The notes under the pieces are model-generated. The model was not told where the DNA came from. It did no database searches and saw nothing but the letters and a program-made list of their open reading frames with translations. The position numbers were made by a program, and so were the translations under genes. A stretch of 25,281 nt of DNA, taken from positions 1 through 25,281 of the IMG/VR virus record IMGVR_UViG_3300042861_000488. The stretch is one strand, 5' to 3'. Of the stretch, positions 13,160 to 20,342 are shown in pieces. Positions within the stretch are counted from its first letter, which is position 1; each line of letters opens with the position of its first letter. This DNA is from a virus.

Positions 13160-14360
13160 AACCAATATACTGGCTTGTTTTTTAATGAGCGACTACGCAA
13201 AGACATTTTTACCACGGGTTAAAACACAATGGTTCACGGGGTGGCATCAAGGATTGGTTAAAACTATGCAAGATATGTACAACCAGAATCAACCTATTGG
13301 ATTGCATACATTATATAGTTATTATCCCGATCGTGCCTATGATATGGCTAAAATTACCAATGGGTTTATGACTGATATTACCATTGAAAAGGAAATAATC
13401 CTCCTTGAAATGCAGTTTAACAAAAACTATTTGTTGGAAGAGATTACAAAAGTTCGTACTGATTGGGATTTAAAGGAGATACAAAACCATTTGGAAAATA
13501 TCAATTTTAATAGCCGTATTCAAACCCGTAACGATATACAGAAAATGTCAACGGTTATGGGTAAAAAGGTAGATGAAATTGAACAACGTATTAAAACGGG
13601 CAACCACATGAAAGGTTTAAACACTGGATGGTTAAGTTTGGACAAATACATTGGCGGTTGGAATAAAGGAAACTTGGTAATTGTGGGAGGTCGCCCAGGG
13701 ATGGGTAAATCTGCATTAGGTTTAAACTTCTGTATTGATGGTAGTAAGTACGCTAAATATGTATTTGTTTCGATTGAAATGAGTTCGGACGAATTAGCCG
13801 AAAGGGTGATTGCAGATATTAGCGGGATTGAAAATTATAAGATACGAAATGCAAAATTATCAATCGAGCAATTGCAAAATATTGCATCAGAAATTTATAA
13901 CCAAAGTGATTTTCATTTGATTGATACCAAAGATAACAACGTATATAACATAATTTCGCTTTTAAAGGTGCATAGAGCGAAGTTTGGGGTGGATGTGGTA
14001 GTAATTGACTACTTACAGAAATTGGATGCGGGAGGAAAGGATTTAAGAACAAATGTAGGTTTAGCATCCACGGCATTAAAAAACTTTGCAAGAGAGTTAG
14101 GAATTACCGTTATTGCGTTGGCACAATTAAATCGTGATGGGAAAAATTCACGACCAGAACTAACCGAATTGAAAGAAAGCGGACAAATAGAACAGGATGC
14201 GGATGTGGTATTATTTCCATTCCGTCCATCGTATTACGAGGAAATCAAACCAGAAGTTGAAGATTCAGTCGTTATAATTGCAAAGAATAGGCACGGAAGA
14301 TTGTGCGATATCCCTTGTAAATTTTACGGAGGATTAACCCGATATAAAGAAAACATTTAA
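13152..14360 (+). CDS. dnaB: Replicative DNA helicase (DnaB-type)
   Basis: 402 residues. A short N-terminal domain (about 1-110) is followed by a RecA-type hexameric helicase core. Walker A is GRPGMGKS (180-187), the Walker B region is DVVVIDYLQ (281-289), and motifs include VFVSIEMSSDELAERV (H1a region), VIALAQLNRDG and ESGQIEQDADVVLFPFRP. These are the hallmarks of DnaB family helicases that unwind DNA at the phage replication fork and recruit primase. No primase domain is fused. It is translationally coupled to the initiator gene and somewhat shorter than cellular DnaB, as usual in phages. Confidence 0.93.
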   Translation: MIETNILACFLMSDYAKTFLPRVKTQWFTGWHQGLVKTMQDMYNQNQPIGLHTLYSYYPDRAYDMAKITNGFMTDITIEKEIILLEMQFNKNYLLEEITKVRTDWDLKEIQNHLENINFNSRIQTRNDIQKMSTVMGKKVDEIEQRIKTGNHMKGLNTGWLSLDKYIGGWNKGNLVIVGGRPGMGKSALGLNFCIDGSKYAKYVFVSIEMSSDELAERVIADISGIENYKIRNAKLSIEQLQNIASEIYNQSDFHLIDTKDNNVYNIISLLKVHRAKFGVDVVVIDYLQKLDAGGKDLRTNVGLASTALKNFARELGITVIALAQLNRDGKNSRPELTELKESGQIEQDADVVLFPFRPSYYEEIKPEVEDSVVIIAKNRHGRLCDIPCKFYGGLTRYKENI

Positions 14361-14372
14361 AACCAAATAATT

Positions 14373-14702
14373 ATGTTACACACAGAAAACATCAAAGATT
14401 ACTTACCACAAAGGTTAAAGGATCAAGTAAAAGAATTGTTGAATTTGTACCCCATTACAAGGGATTCAGATTTACGATTGATTGCCATGTATTATCGTAA
14501 GAACTGCCCCGAGCCAGTTAGTTACATTACTGCGGATGAGTTTTTAAACCATTTAGCACATGGGGAGATGGCATCGCCCGATTCCATTACACGGGCAAGA
14601 CGTAAATTGCAGCAACACCACCCCGAATTAAGAGGGCAAAAATGGAACGAACGTCAAGACCGTGAAACCGAAGTTAGACAAGAAATGAGGGAGGAAATAT
14701 GA
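14373..14702 (+). CDS. Conserved hypothetical, replication-associated
   Basis: 109 residues, helical and charged. It contains LPQRLKDQVKELLNLYP and an SPDSITRARRKLQQHHPELRG segment, which looks like a small recognition-type helix pair. I recognise the SPDSITRARRKLQ pattern from Bacteroidota phage genes placed after replication genes, function unknown. The C-terminal codons (GAGGGAGGAAATATGA) form the ribosome site and overlap the next ATG. Confidence 0.6.
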   Translation: MLHTENIKDYLPQRLKDQVKELLNLYPITRDSDLRLIAMYYRKNCPEPVSYITADEFLNHLAHGEMASPDSITRARRKLQQHHPELRGQKWNERQDRETEVRQEMREEI

Positions 14703-14923
14703 AAAAGACTATTAAAATTAGAGGTAATTATACTGGTGAAAACAAATCACATCTTAAAAAAGGAGACCCAATGTGTATTGAATTGAATAAGGATTATTTA
14801 AAAGCATCTTATACGAATGACGCTTTTAATAGGCATATTCATAATGCTGAAAGTATAAAATTAATCACATATGTGAGGCAAAAAGTTGAAAGAATATTTT
14901 TAACAGATAGGTTATATTTATAG
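14699..14923 (+). CDS. Hypothetical small basic protein
   Basis: 74 residues, Lys/Asn-rich, unknown. No membrane segment or motif. Start defined by GAGGAAATATGA overlap with the previous stop. It ends in TAGGAGGAAATATG, where its own TAG is part of the SD region of the next gene. Confidence 0.55.
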   Translation: MKKTIKIRGNYTGENKSHLKKGDPMCIELNKDYLKASYTNDAFNRHIHNAESIKLITYVRQKVERIFLTDRLYL

Positions 14924-14931
14924 GAGGAAAT

Positions 14932-15171
14932 ATGAAAGCAATAACAACACTAATTGATTGGGTGGAGGAAGTTAAGAATTGTAGCCCAGAATCCCAATGT
15001 TTCATTGATGCCAATGAGATTTTGGAACATGCCCGTAGGTATGAAATGGATGATGAAATACAGGTAATCAAATACATGGATATTTTGTCCGATATTATTA
15101 AAGCCCATCCCGATATCACACGTGAGGAAATATTGTATGAGATAAATAGAATTAAGGAGATTTTATTATGA
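14932..15171 (+). CDS. Hypothetical small acidic helical protein
   Basis: 79 residues, acidic, mostly helix (DWVEEVKNCSPESQCFIDA to EILYEINRIKEILL). Unknown function. Very good ribosome site (AGGAGGAAAT). Overlaps the next gene by 4 nt. Confidence 0.6.
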   Translation: MKAITTLIDWVEEVKNCSPESQCFIDANEILEHARRYEMDDEIQVIKYMDILSDIIKAHPDITREEILYEINRIKEILL

Positions 15172-15386
15172 GCAACAATAAACAAATAAAAAACGGAGAT
15201 GTATTTGACATAGGTCAAACAGTAAATGGCGTAAGCAGGTTTCTTTGGTTCAATAATGCATGGTATTTTTTTGAAGAACAATTTTCTCGTGAATACGAAT
15301 ACGACCAAGATGAATTAACAAAAACTGTACAAAACTGGAATGACCTTGAAGAAATTACATTTATTAAAAACATATTTCAACAATGA
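15168..15386 (+). CDS. Hypothetical protein with MSNNKQ start
   Basis: 72 residues, unknown, with aromatic-rich centre (FLWFNNAWYFFEEQFSREYE). Its first residues MSNNKQ and the DNA around the start (ATGAGCAACAATAAACAA) are the same as those of the gene at 9916, although the rest differs, so the gene ends look exchangeable. Overlaps the next gene by 4 nt. Confidence 0.6.
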   Translation: MSNNKQIKNGDVFDIGQTVNGVSRFLWFNNAWYFFEEQFSREYEYDQDELTKTVQNWNDLEEITFIKNIFQQ

Positions 15387-15616
15387 GCAACAATAAAAAG
15401 TTAAGTAGCATAGAGTGGTTAATTGATAATCTGTATTTAAAGGATTCTTTAAAATGGGAAGAAATTTTGGAACAAGCCAAAGCAATGCACAAAGAGGAAT
15501 GTATTAAATACTATGTAGATACTATTGATTATGGAGATATGGGTCAACATATTAGAGAATCATTTATTCAAATCGCAGAAAAAATGTATAACGAAACATT
15601 TGGAGGTAACAAATGA
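15383..15616 (+). CDS. Small helical phage accessory protein (paralogue of 9916 gene)
   Basis: 77 residues. Starts MSNNKKLSSIEWLIDNLYL, has EEILEQAKAMHKEECIKYY, and ends KMYNETFGGNK. Same family as the protein at 9916-10185: matching start, central EQAKxM helix and YNET(Y/F)GGN end. Unknown function. As there, the GGN codons carry GGAGGT, the ribosome site for the following ATG, with an ATGA overlap. Confidence 0.7.
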   Translation: MSNNKKLSSIEWLIDNLYLKDSLKWEEILEQAKAMHKEECIKYYVDTIDYGDMGQHIRESFIQIAEKMYNETFGGNK

Positions 15617-15738
15617 CAATCCTTAAATTCATGTTGGATTACTTATTGATATTCGTACTGGGTGGGTTTGTAGTATTTATATTCCTGTACTTATTAATTG
15701 ATTTAATTAGAAGCTTAGTTAGATATTACAAAAAATGA
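15613..15738 (+). CDS. 41-residue single-span membrane protein
   Basis: Short ORF with one long hydrophobic helix (LLIFVLGGFVVFIFLYLLI, about 11-29) and a basic tail (RSLVRYYKK), so C-in topology. It is tightly placed with ATGA overlaps on both sides and GGAGGT upstream, which supports its being real. Function unknown. Confidence 0.6.
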   Translation: MTILKFMLDYLLIFVLGGFVVFIFLYLLIDLIRSLVRYYKK

Positions 15739-16076
15739 GGCATTTAGAATCTTCCCTCCAAATTCATTGTGTTAGATGGTTTAGGTATGAGCATCCTGAT
15801 TTGGTTTTATTTTCAATTCCGAATGGGGGTTATCGTACTGCCATCACTGCAAAGATTATGAAAGCCGAGGGGCAATTGTCTGGGGTGGCGGATATCTTCC
15901 TAATGTACCCCAACAATCAATACCATGGATTATGGATTGAGTTAAAGACCGATAAGGGCAGACAAAACGAAAATCAAAAGTTGTTTCAAACCAAGGCAGA
16001 GCAATTCGGGTACAAGTATTGTATCGTGAAATCTTTTGAGGAATTTATTACAACCATAACCGAATATTTGAAATGA
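15735..16076 (+). CDS. VRR-NUC domain nuclease
   Basis: 113 residues, a stand-alone VRR-NUC (restriction-endonuclease-like fold). Motifs in order: E5 in HLESSLQ, IPNGGYRTA (28-36), GVADIFLMYP with D53, and WIELKTDKGR with E69-x-K71, followed by a helix (QNENQKLFQTKAEQFGY). Such proteins in phages act as structure-specific nucleases, with roles proposed in Holliday-junction resolution or branched-DNA removal during replication and packaging. Overlaps both neighbours by 4 nt. Confidence 0.88.
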   Translation: MRHLESSLQIHCVRWFRYEHPDLVLFSIPNGGYRTAITAKIMKAEGQLSGVADIFLMYPNNQYHGLWIELKTDKGRQNENQKLFQTKAEQFGYKYCIVKSFEEFITTITEYLK

Positions 16077-16702
16077 GGGTTTTAATTGCTTGTGAGTATA
16101 GTGGTGCGGTACGAGATGAATTTATCAAACTTGGACATGATGCAATGAGTTGTGATTTATTGCCCACTGATGTACCTGGTCCGCATTATCAAGGAGATGT
16201 TTTTGATATTATTAACGATGGTTGGGATTTAATGATTGCCTTTCCACCATGTACACATTTAGCGTTAAGTGGTTCACAATGGTTTGAGCAAAAAAGAAAA
16301 GACGGCAGACAACAAGAAGCATTGGAATTTGTTAAGCAATTAATGTTAGCCCCGATTGAGAAAATAGCAATTGAAAATCCAATGGGTATTATTCCAACAT
16401 ATATAAGACCATATGACCAAGTAATTCAACCCTATGAATTTGGCGATCCGTTTCAAAAATCTACATGCCTATGGTTGAAGAATCTCCCAAAATTGATTCC
16501 AACAAATATTGTAGACAAAGGGGAGTTTATTGAATGGATATCTAAAAAAGGTAAAAAGAAAAGAATGGCAAAATGGTTTGTGGATGCCTTAAAAGAAAAA
16601 GATTTACGATGGAAAATTCGCAGTCAAACATTCCCTGGCATAGCACGAGCAATGGCAGAACAATGGAGTAAACCAGGAATTATACAAGCAAAATTATTTT
16701 AA
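16073..16702 (+). CDS. DNA cytosine-5 methyltransferase-like protein
   Basis: 209 residues. N-terminal MRVLIACEYSGAVRDEFIKLG is an AdoMet-binding motif I (C/F-x-G type). IAFPPCTHLALSG holds the PPC catalytic motif IV (58-60), IAIENPMGI the ENx motif VI (101-103), and STCLWLKNLPKL is a usual segment in this phage subgroup. It is shorter than typical Dcm enzymes, and a canonical motif VIII and target recognition domain are not evident. The protein could methylate phage DNA against host restriction, or be an enzyme variant with a different substrate. It lies next to the VRR-NUC gene. Confidence 0.7.
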   Translation: MRVLIACEYSGAVRDEFIKLGHDAMSCDLLPTDVPGPHYQGDVFDIINDGWDLMIAFPPCTHLALSGSQWFEQKRKDGRQQEALEFVKQLMLAPIEKIAIENPMGIIPTYIRPYDQVIQPYEFGDPFQKSTCLWLKNLPKLIPTNIVDKGEFIEWISKKGKKKRMAKWFVDALKEKDLRWKIRSQTFPGIARAMAEQWSKPGIIQAKLF

Positions 16703-16722
16703 AAAAATATCAATTAATTTGT

Positions 16723-16730
16723 TTATTTTG
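16723..16730 (+). promoter_or_regulatory. Possible -7 element before the sigma gene
   Basis: TTATTTTG matches TAnnTTTG at 7 of 8 positions in the 41-nt AT-rich gap before the sigma factor gene. No TTG is seen at the right distance upstream, so confidence is low. Confidence 0.35.
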
Positions 16731-16756
16731 CCAATGTAAAAAGGTGCTAACATTGG
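16731..16756 (+). promoter_or_regulatory. Inverted repeat enclosing the sigma-gene start
   Basis: CCAATG (16731-16736) and CATTGG (16751-16756) are exact inverted repeats with 14 nt between, enclosing AAAAAGG and the GTG start at 16744. In RNA this is a hairpin with the ribosome site and start codon in the loop; in DNA it is an operator-like palindrome. Confidence 0.4.
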
Positions 16757-17334
16757 AACACATAGCCCAACACGATGTCAAATGGAGAAAGATGGCAAAT
16801 TATCTTGGTGCGAGGTATGGGGATATTGACGATGTTGTGCAAACGATGTACCTTAAAGTAGCAGAAATTCAAACACGAGATGGCAATTTAAATCGGATTG
16901 AATCCCCAAATGGTGGTGTGAATACCTTTTACATTTTTAAAATCATTCAATCCGAGGTTATAAATTTATATCGGGCGGAAAGTAAAACCATAGACCACGA
17001 ACCACAATTTAACCCCATTGATTTACCCGAGGAAACCGAATACAAGTATCAAGCATTGATGGGGAAGATTAAACAAGTGATTGACACCATGCACGAATAC
17101 GACCAAATGATTTTGGAATTGTATTTTGTTTATGGGCATAGCCTACGCCAAATAGAGAAACGCACAGGTATTACGGTTACATCGGTTTACAATACCCTTA
17201 AAAACGCAAAACAACACATTAAAAATCATTCAATAGAGTTATACAATGAATACATTGAACAGAAAGCAGAAACGGAAACCATCGCAAGGTTTGGGCGATA
17301 CGATAGAGAAAATCACGACATCGACTGGGATTAA
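16744..17334 (+). CDS. Phage RNA polymerase sigma factor (ECF-like)
   Basis: 196 residues. Region 2-like helix GDIDDVVQTMYLKVAEI (about 27-42), with further helices binding core and the -10 region; region 4 HTH GHSLRQIEKRTGITVTSVYN (about 130-150) followed by LKNAKQHIKNH. No region 1 or 3, so ECF-type size. Such phage sigma factors redirect host RNA polymerase to later genes. The best start is GTG 16744 (TTG 16753 is possible), because the only nearby in-frame ATG is followed directly by a stop. The C-terminal 89 nt overlap the next gene in another frame. Confidence 0.8.
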   Translation: MLTLEHIAQHDVKWRKMANYLGARYGDIDDVVQTMYLKVAEIQTRDGNLNRIESPNGGVNTFYIFKIIQSEVINLYRAESKTIDHEPQFNPIDLPEETEYKYQALMGKIKQVIDTMHEYDQMILELYFVYGHSLRQIEKRTGITVTSVYNTLKNAKQHIKNHSIELYNEYIEQKAETETIARFGRYDRENHDIDWD

Positions 17335-17629
17335 ACAAGCGGTTAAGTTTGTGGCGGGGGAAGATTGTGGGTGCGAGGAACGCAAGGTTAAATTAAACGC
17401 ATTATTCCCACGGAGGCAACCCCTATGCATGAGTGAAACCGAATATAATTGGTGGAGTGCATTTAGGGAACGCAACGCCACAACCATCCAACCCGATGAA
17501 CTGGATGTAATATCGGCAATGTATTCACGTATATTTCAAAAGCGTAAAGTGTACCGACCATGTACATGTAATCCAAACGCATGGCAAGAGATAATTAACC
17601 ATTTAAATTACATATACGACACGTATTAA
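17246..17629 (+). CDS. Conserved phage protein with DCGCEERK motif
   Basis: 127 residues. The segment GLGDTIEKITTSTGIKQAVK and then DCGCEERKVKLNALFP form a pattern I know from many Bacteroidota phages near terminase and sigma genes, with no agreed function. CxC plus a later RPCTCNP could bind a metal. It overlaps the sigma gene by 89 nt in a different frame, a long overlap for this compact genome. Ends with overlap to the next ATG. Confidence 0.65.
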   Translation: MNTLNRKQKRKPSQGLGDTIEKITTSTGIKQAVKFVAGEDCGCEERKVKLNALFPRRQPLCMSETEYNWWSAFRERNATTIQPDELDVISAMYSRIFQKRKVYRPCTCNPNAWQEIINHLNYIYDTY

Positions 17630-17811
17630 TGGCAGAGAAAGCAATTGTAACCCGATCGTATAACTACAATAGATGGTATTGGGCGGTGTGGTTTAAAGGG
17701 GTACGCCATGGATTGTACGAAACCAAGTTAGAGGCACAAGAAAAAGCAAAACAATATGAGAAAAGAAATAGTATCAATCAATCGATTGAGCAACAACAAG
17801 GGGCAAATTGA
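17629..17811 (+). CDS. Hypothetical small basic protein
   Basis: 60 residues, aromatic N-terminal half (YNYNRWYWAVWFKGVRHGLY) looking like an AP2/integrase-type three-strand DNA-binding sheet followed by a helix (KLEAQEKAKQYEKRN). The sheet-helix pattern resembles small DNA-binding arm domains, but this is a guess. The last 56 nt overlap the ParB-like gene. Confidence 0.55.
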   Translation: MAEKAIVTRSYNYNRWYWAVWFKGVRHGLYETKLEAQEKAKQYEKRNSINQSIEQQQGAN

Positions 17812-18292
17812 GGGATTACCCAAGAATCCAAGGTTTATTAAGGACCACAAATTCGTACAATTAAAACAATCTATTAAGGAAGACCCCGAGATGCTTGAAT
17901 TGCGTGAGGTTATTGCCGTGGATTACAATGGGGAATTGGTTGTTATTGCGGGGAATATGCGTTTAAATGCGTGTTTGGAATTGGGTATAAAGGAAGTACC
18001 ATGCAAGATATTGCCCCAAGATACGCCCATCGATAAATTGAAAGCCATTACCATCAAAGACAATGTTGGATTTGGTGAGCATGATTGGGATGCATTGGCA
18101 AACGATTGGGATGTGGAAGAGTTAGCCCACTGGGGATTGGATTTGCCCATTGAGGCAGCCGATGAAGATGATTTAGAATCATTTGATGAGGAAGAATCAT
18201 TTATTATTAAACTAACTTGTAATTCCTTGGAAGAACAAGAGAAGATTTATATTGAGTTAATTGAAAAGGGATTTAATCCGAATAAAATATGA
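17756..18292 (+). CDS. ParB-like nuclease-domain protein
   Basis: 178 residues. N-terminal ParB/sulfiredoxin-type domain: SINRL..., LPKNPRFI (21-28), LKQSIKEDPEMLELREVIAV, and VVIAGNMRLNACLELG (62-77), matching the G-N/E-x-R box that binds and hydrolyses nucleotide in ParB-type proteins. The rest is acidic (EAADEDDLESFDEEESF) and has no HTH, so this is a stand-alone phage ParB-like protein, not a partition protein. These occur near terminase genes and methyltransferases in phages; the exact role is unknown. ATGA overlap with the next gene. Confidence 0.8.
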   Translation: MRKEIVSINRLSNNKGQIEGLPKNPRFIKDHKFVQLKQSIKEDPEMLELREVIAVDYNGELVVIAGNMRLNACLELGIKEVPCKILPQDTPIDKLKAITIKDNVGFGEHDWDALANDWDVEELAHWGLDLPIEAADEDDLESFDEEESFIIKLTCNSLEEQEKIYIELIEKGFNPNKI

Positions 18293-18474
18293 AAGCGTAC
18301 AGGCACCCAAGTAAACAATTACCAACCGAGGGATTACACGTATTAATCGTGGATATATACGACAATAAATTTATTGCCTATTATGATGGAGAGGATTGGT
18401 TTGATGCCCATACCGAAGAACATATCCAACACGTTGAATGGTGGATGTATATTCCAATAACTCCGCATGAGTAA
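18289..18474 (+). CDS. DUF551-like small protein
   Basis: 61 residues: KQLPTEGLHVLIVDIYDNKF then AYYDGEDWFDAH and VEWWMYIP. This order (x-LP-x-EG-x-x-VL, YYDGEDW, WWMxIP) is the pattern of DUF551 proteins, frequent in phages and of unknown function. 4-nt overlap upstream, 8-nt overlap with the glycosyltransferase gene. Confidence 0.7.
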   Translation: MKAYRHPSKQLPTEGLHVLIVDIYDNKFIAYYDGEDWFDAHTEEHIQHVEWWMYIPITPHE

Positions 18475-19468
18475 GGTATTAGTCATAATGGATGGAATGA
18501 GTGCCGTTACCTACCATAGGTTAGCAATGCCGTGGGCAATGATTAGATTCCATCAACAATTGGATGTAACCTTTGCCATTACCAAACCCGAAATAGAGGC
18601 AGTAAAGGTACAGGAATACGATGCTATTGTAATATCACGTTACCTACGATTCAATACCAAGATAATATCCGATTGTAAAAAGTATGGTGTTAAATTTATT
18701 GTAGATAATGATGACCATTGGGTAATCCCAAAACATAATCCTGCATATTCTGCATACAAGAAAAAGGCAAAGGATGGGGTAATATCCTGTATCCAAGCAG
18801 CCGATGCGATAATTGTTACTACCCCACAATTGGCAGAGAAAACAAGGGAAATCAACCCAAAGGTTTACATAGCCCCGAACGCATTGGATTTGGAGGAACC
18901 ACAATGGAACGCCAAGGCAGCACATCCCTTTACCATTGGTTATGTTACAGGCTCATCCCACCTGTATGATGTCAAGTTATTAGAGAATCAATTATCCCAT
19001 GTATTAAAACGCAACCAATGTAATTTCCTATTGGCTGGGTATGCACCAATGGAACGAATATCACAGATGATGGAGTATTACATCACGGGCGAAAAGGAAC
19101 GCCCTACATGGTTCTATATCGGTGAGGGGGTAAATGTATTAAATTATGGTAAGTATTATGCATTTATGGATGCCGTTATTGCACCATTGGAGAAGACATC
19201 GTTTAATAAGTACAAATCCGAATTAAAAATAATCGAAGCTGCGGCATATCGGTTGCCTATTTTTGTGAGTGCAGTTGAACCATACACCAACCACAGAGAA
19301 AATAAAGGTGTGATTTTTGTAGAAAATAACGATTGGAGTATTTTGGATAAATATTTACAGGATAAAGCGTTATTAAAGGAGTTAGGTGAAGCCAATTACC
19401 AGTATTGTTTAAAACACCATAATTTATACCAAGTAAATGAACAACGAATTAAAGCGGTTACAGATTGA
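18467..19468 (+). CDS. Glycosyltransferase (GT-B, GT4-like)
   Basis: 333 residues. N-terminal Rossmann-like domain: VLVIMDGMSAVTYHRLAMPW, then VQEYDAIVISRYLRFNTKII, FIVDNDDHWVIP, AADAIIVTTPQLAEKTREI and VYIAPNALDLEE. C-terminal domain: FTIGYVTGSSHLYDV, CNFLLAGYAP, MDAVIAPLEKTSFNKYKSELK, and IIEAAAYRLPIFVSAVEPY. The final E-x7-E-like region (KSELKIIEAAA) and VxPLxxTSFNxYKS are typical of GT4 nucleotide-sugar enzymes. It could glycosylate phage DNA, a virion protein or a host surface structure; the substrate cannot be read from the sequence. It lies just upstream of the terminase genes and overlaps the next gene by 32 nt. Confidence 0.8.
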   Translation: MSKVLVIMDGMSAVTYHRLAMPWAMIRFHQQLDVTFAITKPEIEAVKVQEYDAIVISRYLRFNTKIISDCKKYGVKFIVDNDDHWVIPKHNPAYSAYKKKAKDGVISCIQAADAIIVTTPQLAEKTREINPKVYIAPNALDLEEPQWNAKAAHPFTIGYVTGSSHLYDVKLLENQLSHVLKRNQCNFLLAGYAPMERISQMMEYYITGEKERPTWFYIGEGVNVLNYGKYYAFMDAVIAPLEKTSFNKYKSELKIIEAAAYRLPIFVSAVEPYTNHRENKGVIFVENNDWSILDKYLQDKALLKELGEANYQYCLKHHNLYQVNEQRIKAVTD

Positions 19469-19769
19469 GAGAGCAACCATTGCTGATGATGAACATAAAG
19501 AAATAATTAAAACTATGACACCACAAGAAAAAGCAAACGAGTTAGTAAGTAAATACAAAAATGCACCTTTTAATTGCACCGATTGCGATATGCCTTTTTG
19601 TGATATACCATGCACACGATTAAGTTTAGAGGAATCAAAACAATGTGCGTTAATTGCAGTGGATGAGATATTGCAAAATGTGTACGATGACCGTGCAACT
19701 ATTGGAAGGCAAAACCTAACCGATAAAGAGTATTGGACAGAAGTAAAACAAGAAATAGAAAAACTATAA
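19437..19769 (+). CDS. Conserved phage protein (ALIAVDEIL family)
   Basis: 110 residues. KTMTPQEKANELVSKYKN, then a Cys cluster (FNCTDCDMPFCDIPC), QCALIAVDEILQNV and YWTEVKQEIEKL. I know the TPxEKAxELVxKY ... CALIAVDEI ... YWxEVKxEI pattern from a widespread small protein of Bacteroidota phages, function unknown. The Cys cluster between its helices could bind zinc. It starts inside the glycosyltransferase gene. Confidence 0.65.
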   Translation: MNNELKRLQIERATIADDEHKEIIKTMTPQEKANELVSKYKNAPFNCTDCDMPFCDIPCTRLSLEESKQCALIAVDEILQNVYDDRATIGRQNLTDKEYWTEVKQEIEKL

Positions 19770-19774
19770 CCATA

Positions 19775-19790
19775 TCGTTGACACCAACGA
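19775..19790 (+). other. Small hairpin before the terminase operon
   Basis: TCGTTG (19775-19780) pairs with CAACGA (19785-19790) around ACAC, without a T-run, in the 53-nt gap before the small terminase gene. May be a weak RNA processing or regulatory hairpin. Confidence 0.35.
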
Positions 19791-19822
19791 ATTGGTAAAT
19801 GATTTGAAAATAATTTGATGTT

Positions 19823-20170
19823 ATGCCAAACCCTGAGAATATAATACCACCACAGAAAGGTGAAGTAAGAAACCCTAATGGGAAACCCAAAGGCACAAAG
19901 AATCGTAGCACCATAGCCCGTAAGTGGTTAGAGGCAATGCAAGATTCCAAGAACCCAATTACAGGCGAATTGGAACGATTAACCCAAGAAGATATCATGA
20001 CATTGGCATTGATAAAAAAAGCCCGTGGAGGCGATGTAAATGCCTATAAACAATTGATGGATTCTGGATATGGTTTACCGAAACAAACCATTGAACAAGT
20101 ACAAGAACAACCAATATTTAACGGCATTGATTTGGAAGTAGATGGACAAGATAAACCCGAATCATTATAA
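19823..20170 (+). CDS. terS: Terminase small subunit candidate
   Basis: 115 residues beginning with PPQKGEVRNPNGKPKGTKNR, the NPxGxPKGxxN box found in DUF5681-type small terminase proteins, followed by helices (TIARKWLEAMQDSK, EDIMTLALIKKARGGD) and a C-terminal acidic tail. A small terminase would recognise the packaging site and regulate the large subunit. It lies two genes before the large terminase with only overlaps between, which supports the call; its length is shorter than many TerS proteins. Confidence 0.7.
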   Translation: MPNPENIIPPQKGEVRNPNGKPKGTKNRSTIARKWLEAMQDSKNPITGELERLTQEDIMTLALIKKARGGDVNAYKQLMDSGYGLPKQTIEQVQEQPIFNGIDLEVDGQDKPESL

Positions 20171-20342
20171 ATCAGATATTGAGTGTATTGATGCGATAAA
20201 GGCATCCATGCCCCACGAACAATACATTGGTTATTTGAAAGGTAACGTGATGAAATATACATGGCGTTATGATAAGAAAAATGGGGTGGAAGATTTAAAG
20301 AAAGCCCAATGGTATTTGGATAGATTGGTAAAAGAACTATAA
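20142..20342 (+). CDS. DUF3310 protein inserted between terminase genes
   Basis: 66 residues with INPNHYKSDIECIDAIKA, YIGYLKGNVMKYTWRYDKKN and GVEDLKKAQWYLDRLV, the full DUF3310 signature (HY, EcIdai, FxxGNxxKYxxRxxxK, DLxKAxxYL). DUF3310 proteins are common in phages, sometimes called nucleotide-kinase-like, but their function is unproved. It overlaps the small terminase by 29 nt and the large terminase by 1 nt, so it is embedded in the packaging operon. Confidence 0.85.
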   Translation: MDKINPNHYKSDIECIDAIKASMPHEQYIGYLKGNVMKYTWRYDKKNGVEDLKKAQWYLDRLVKEL

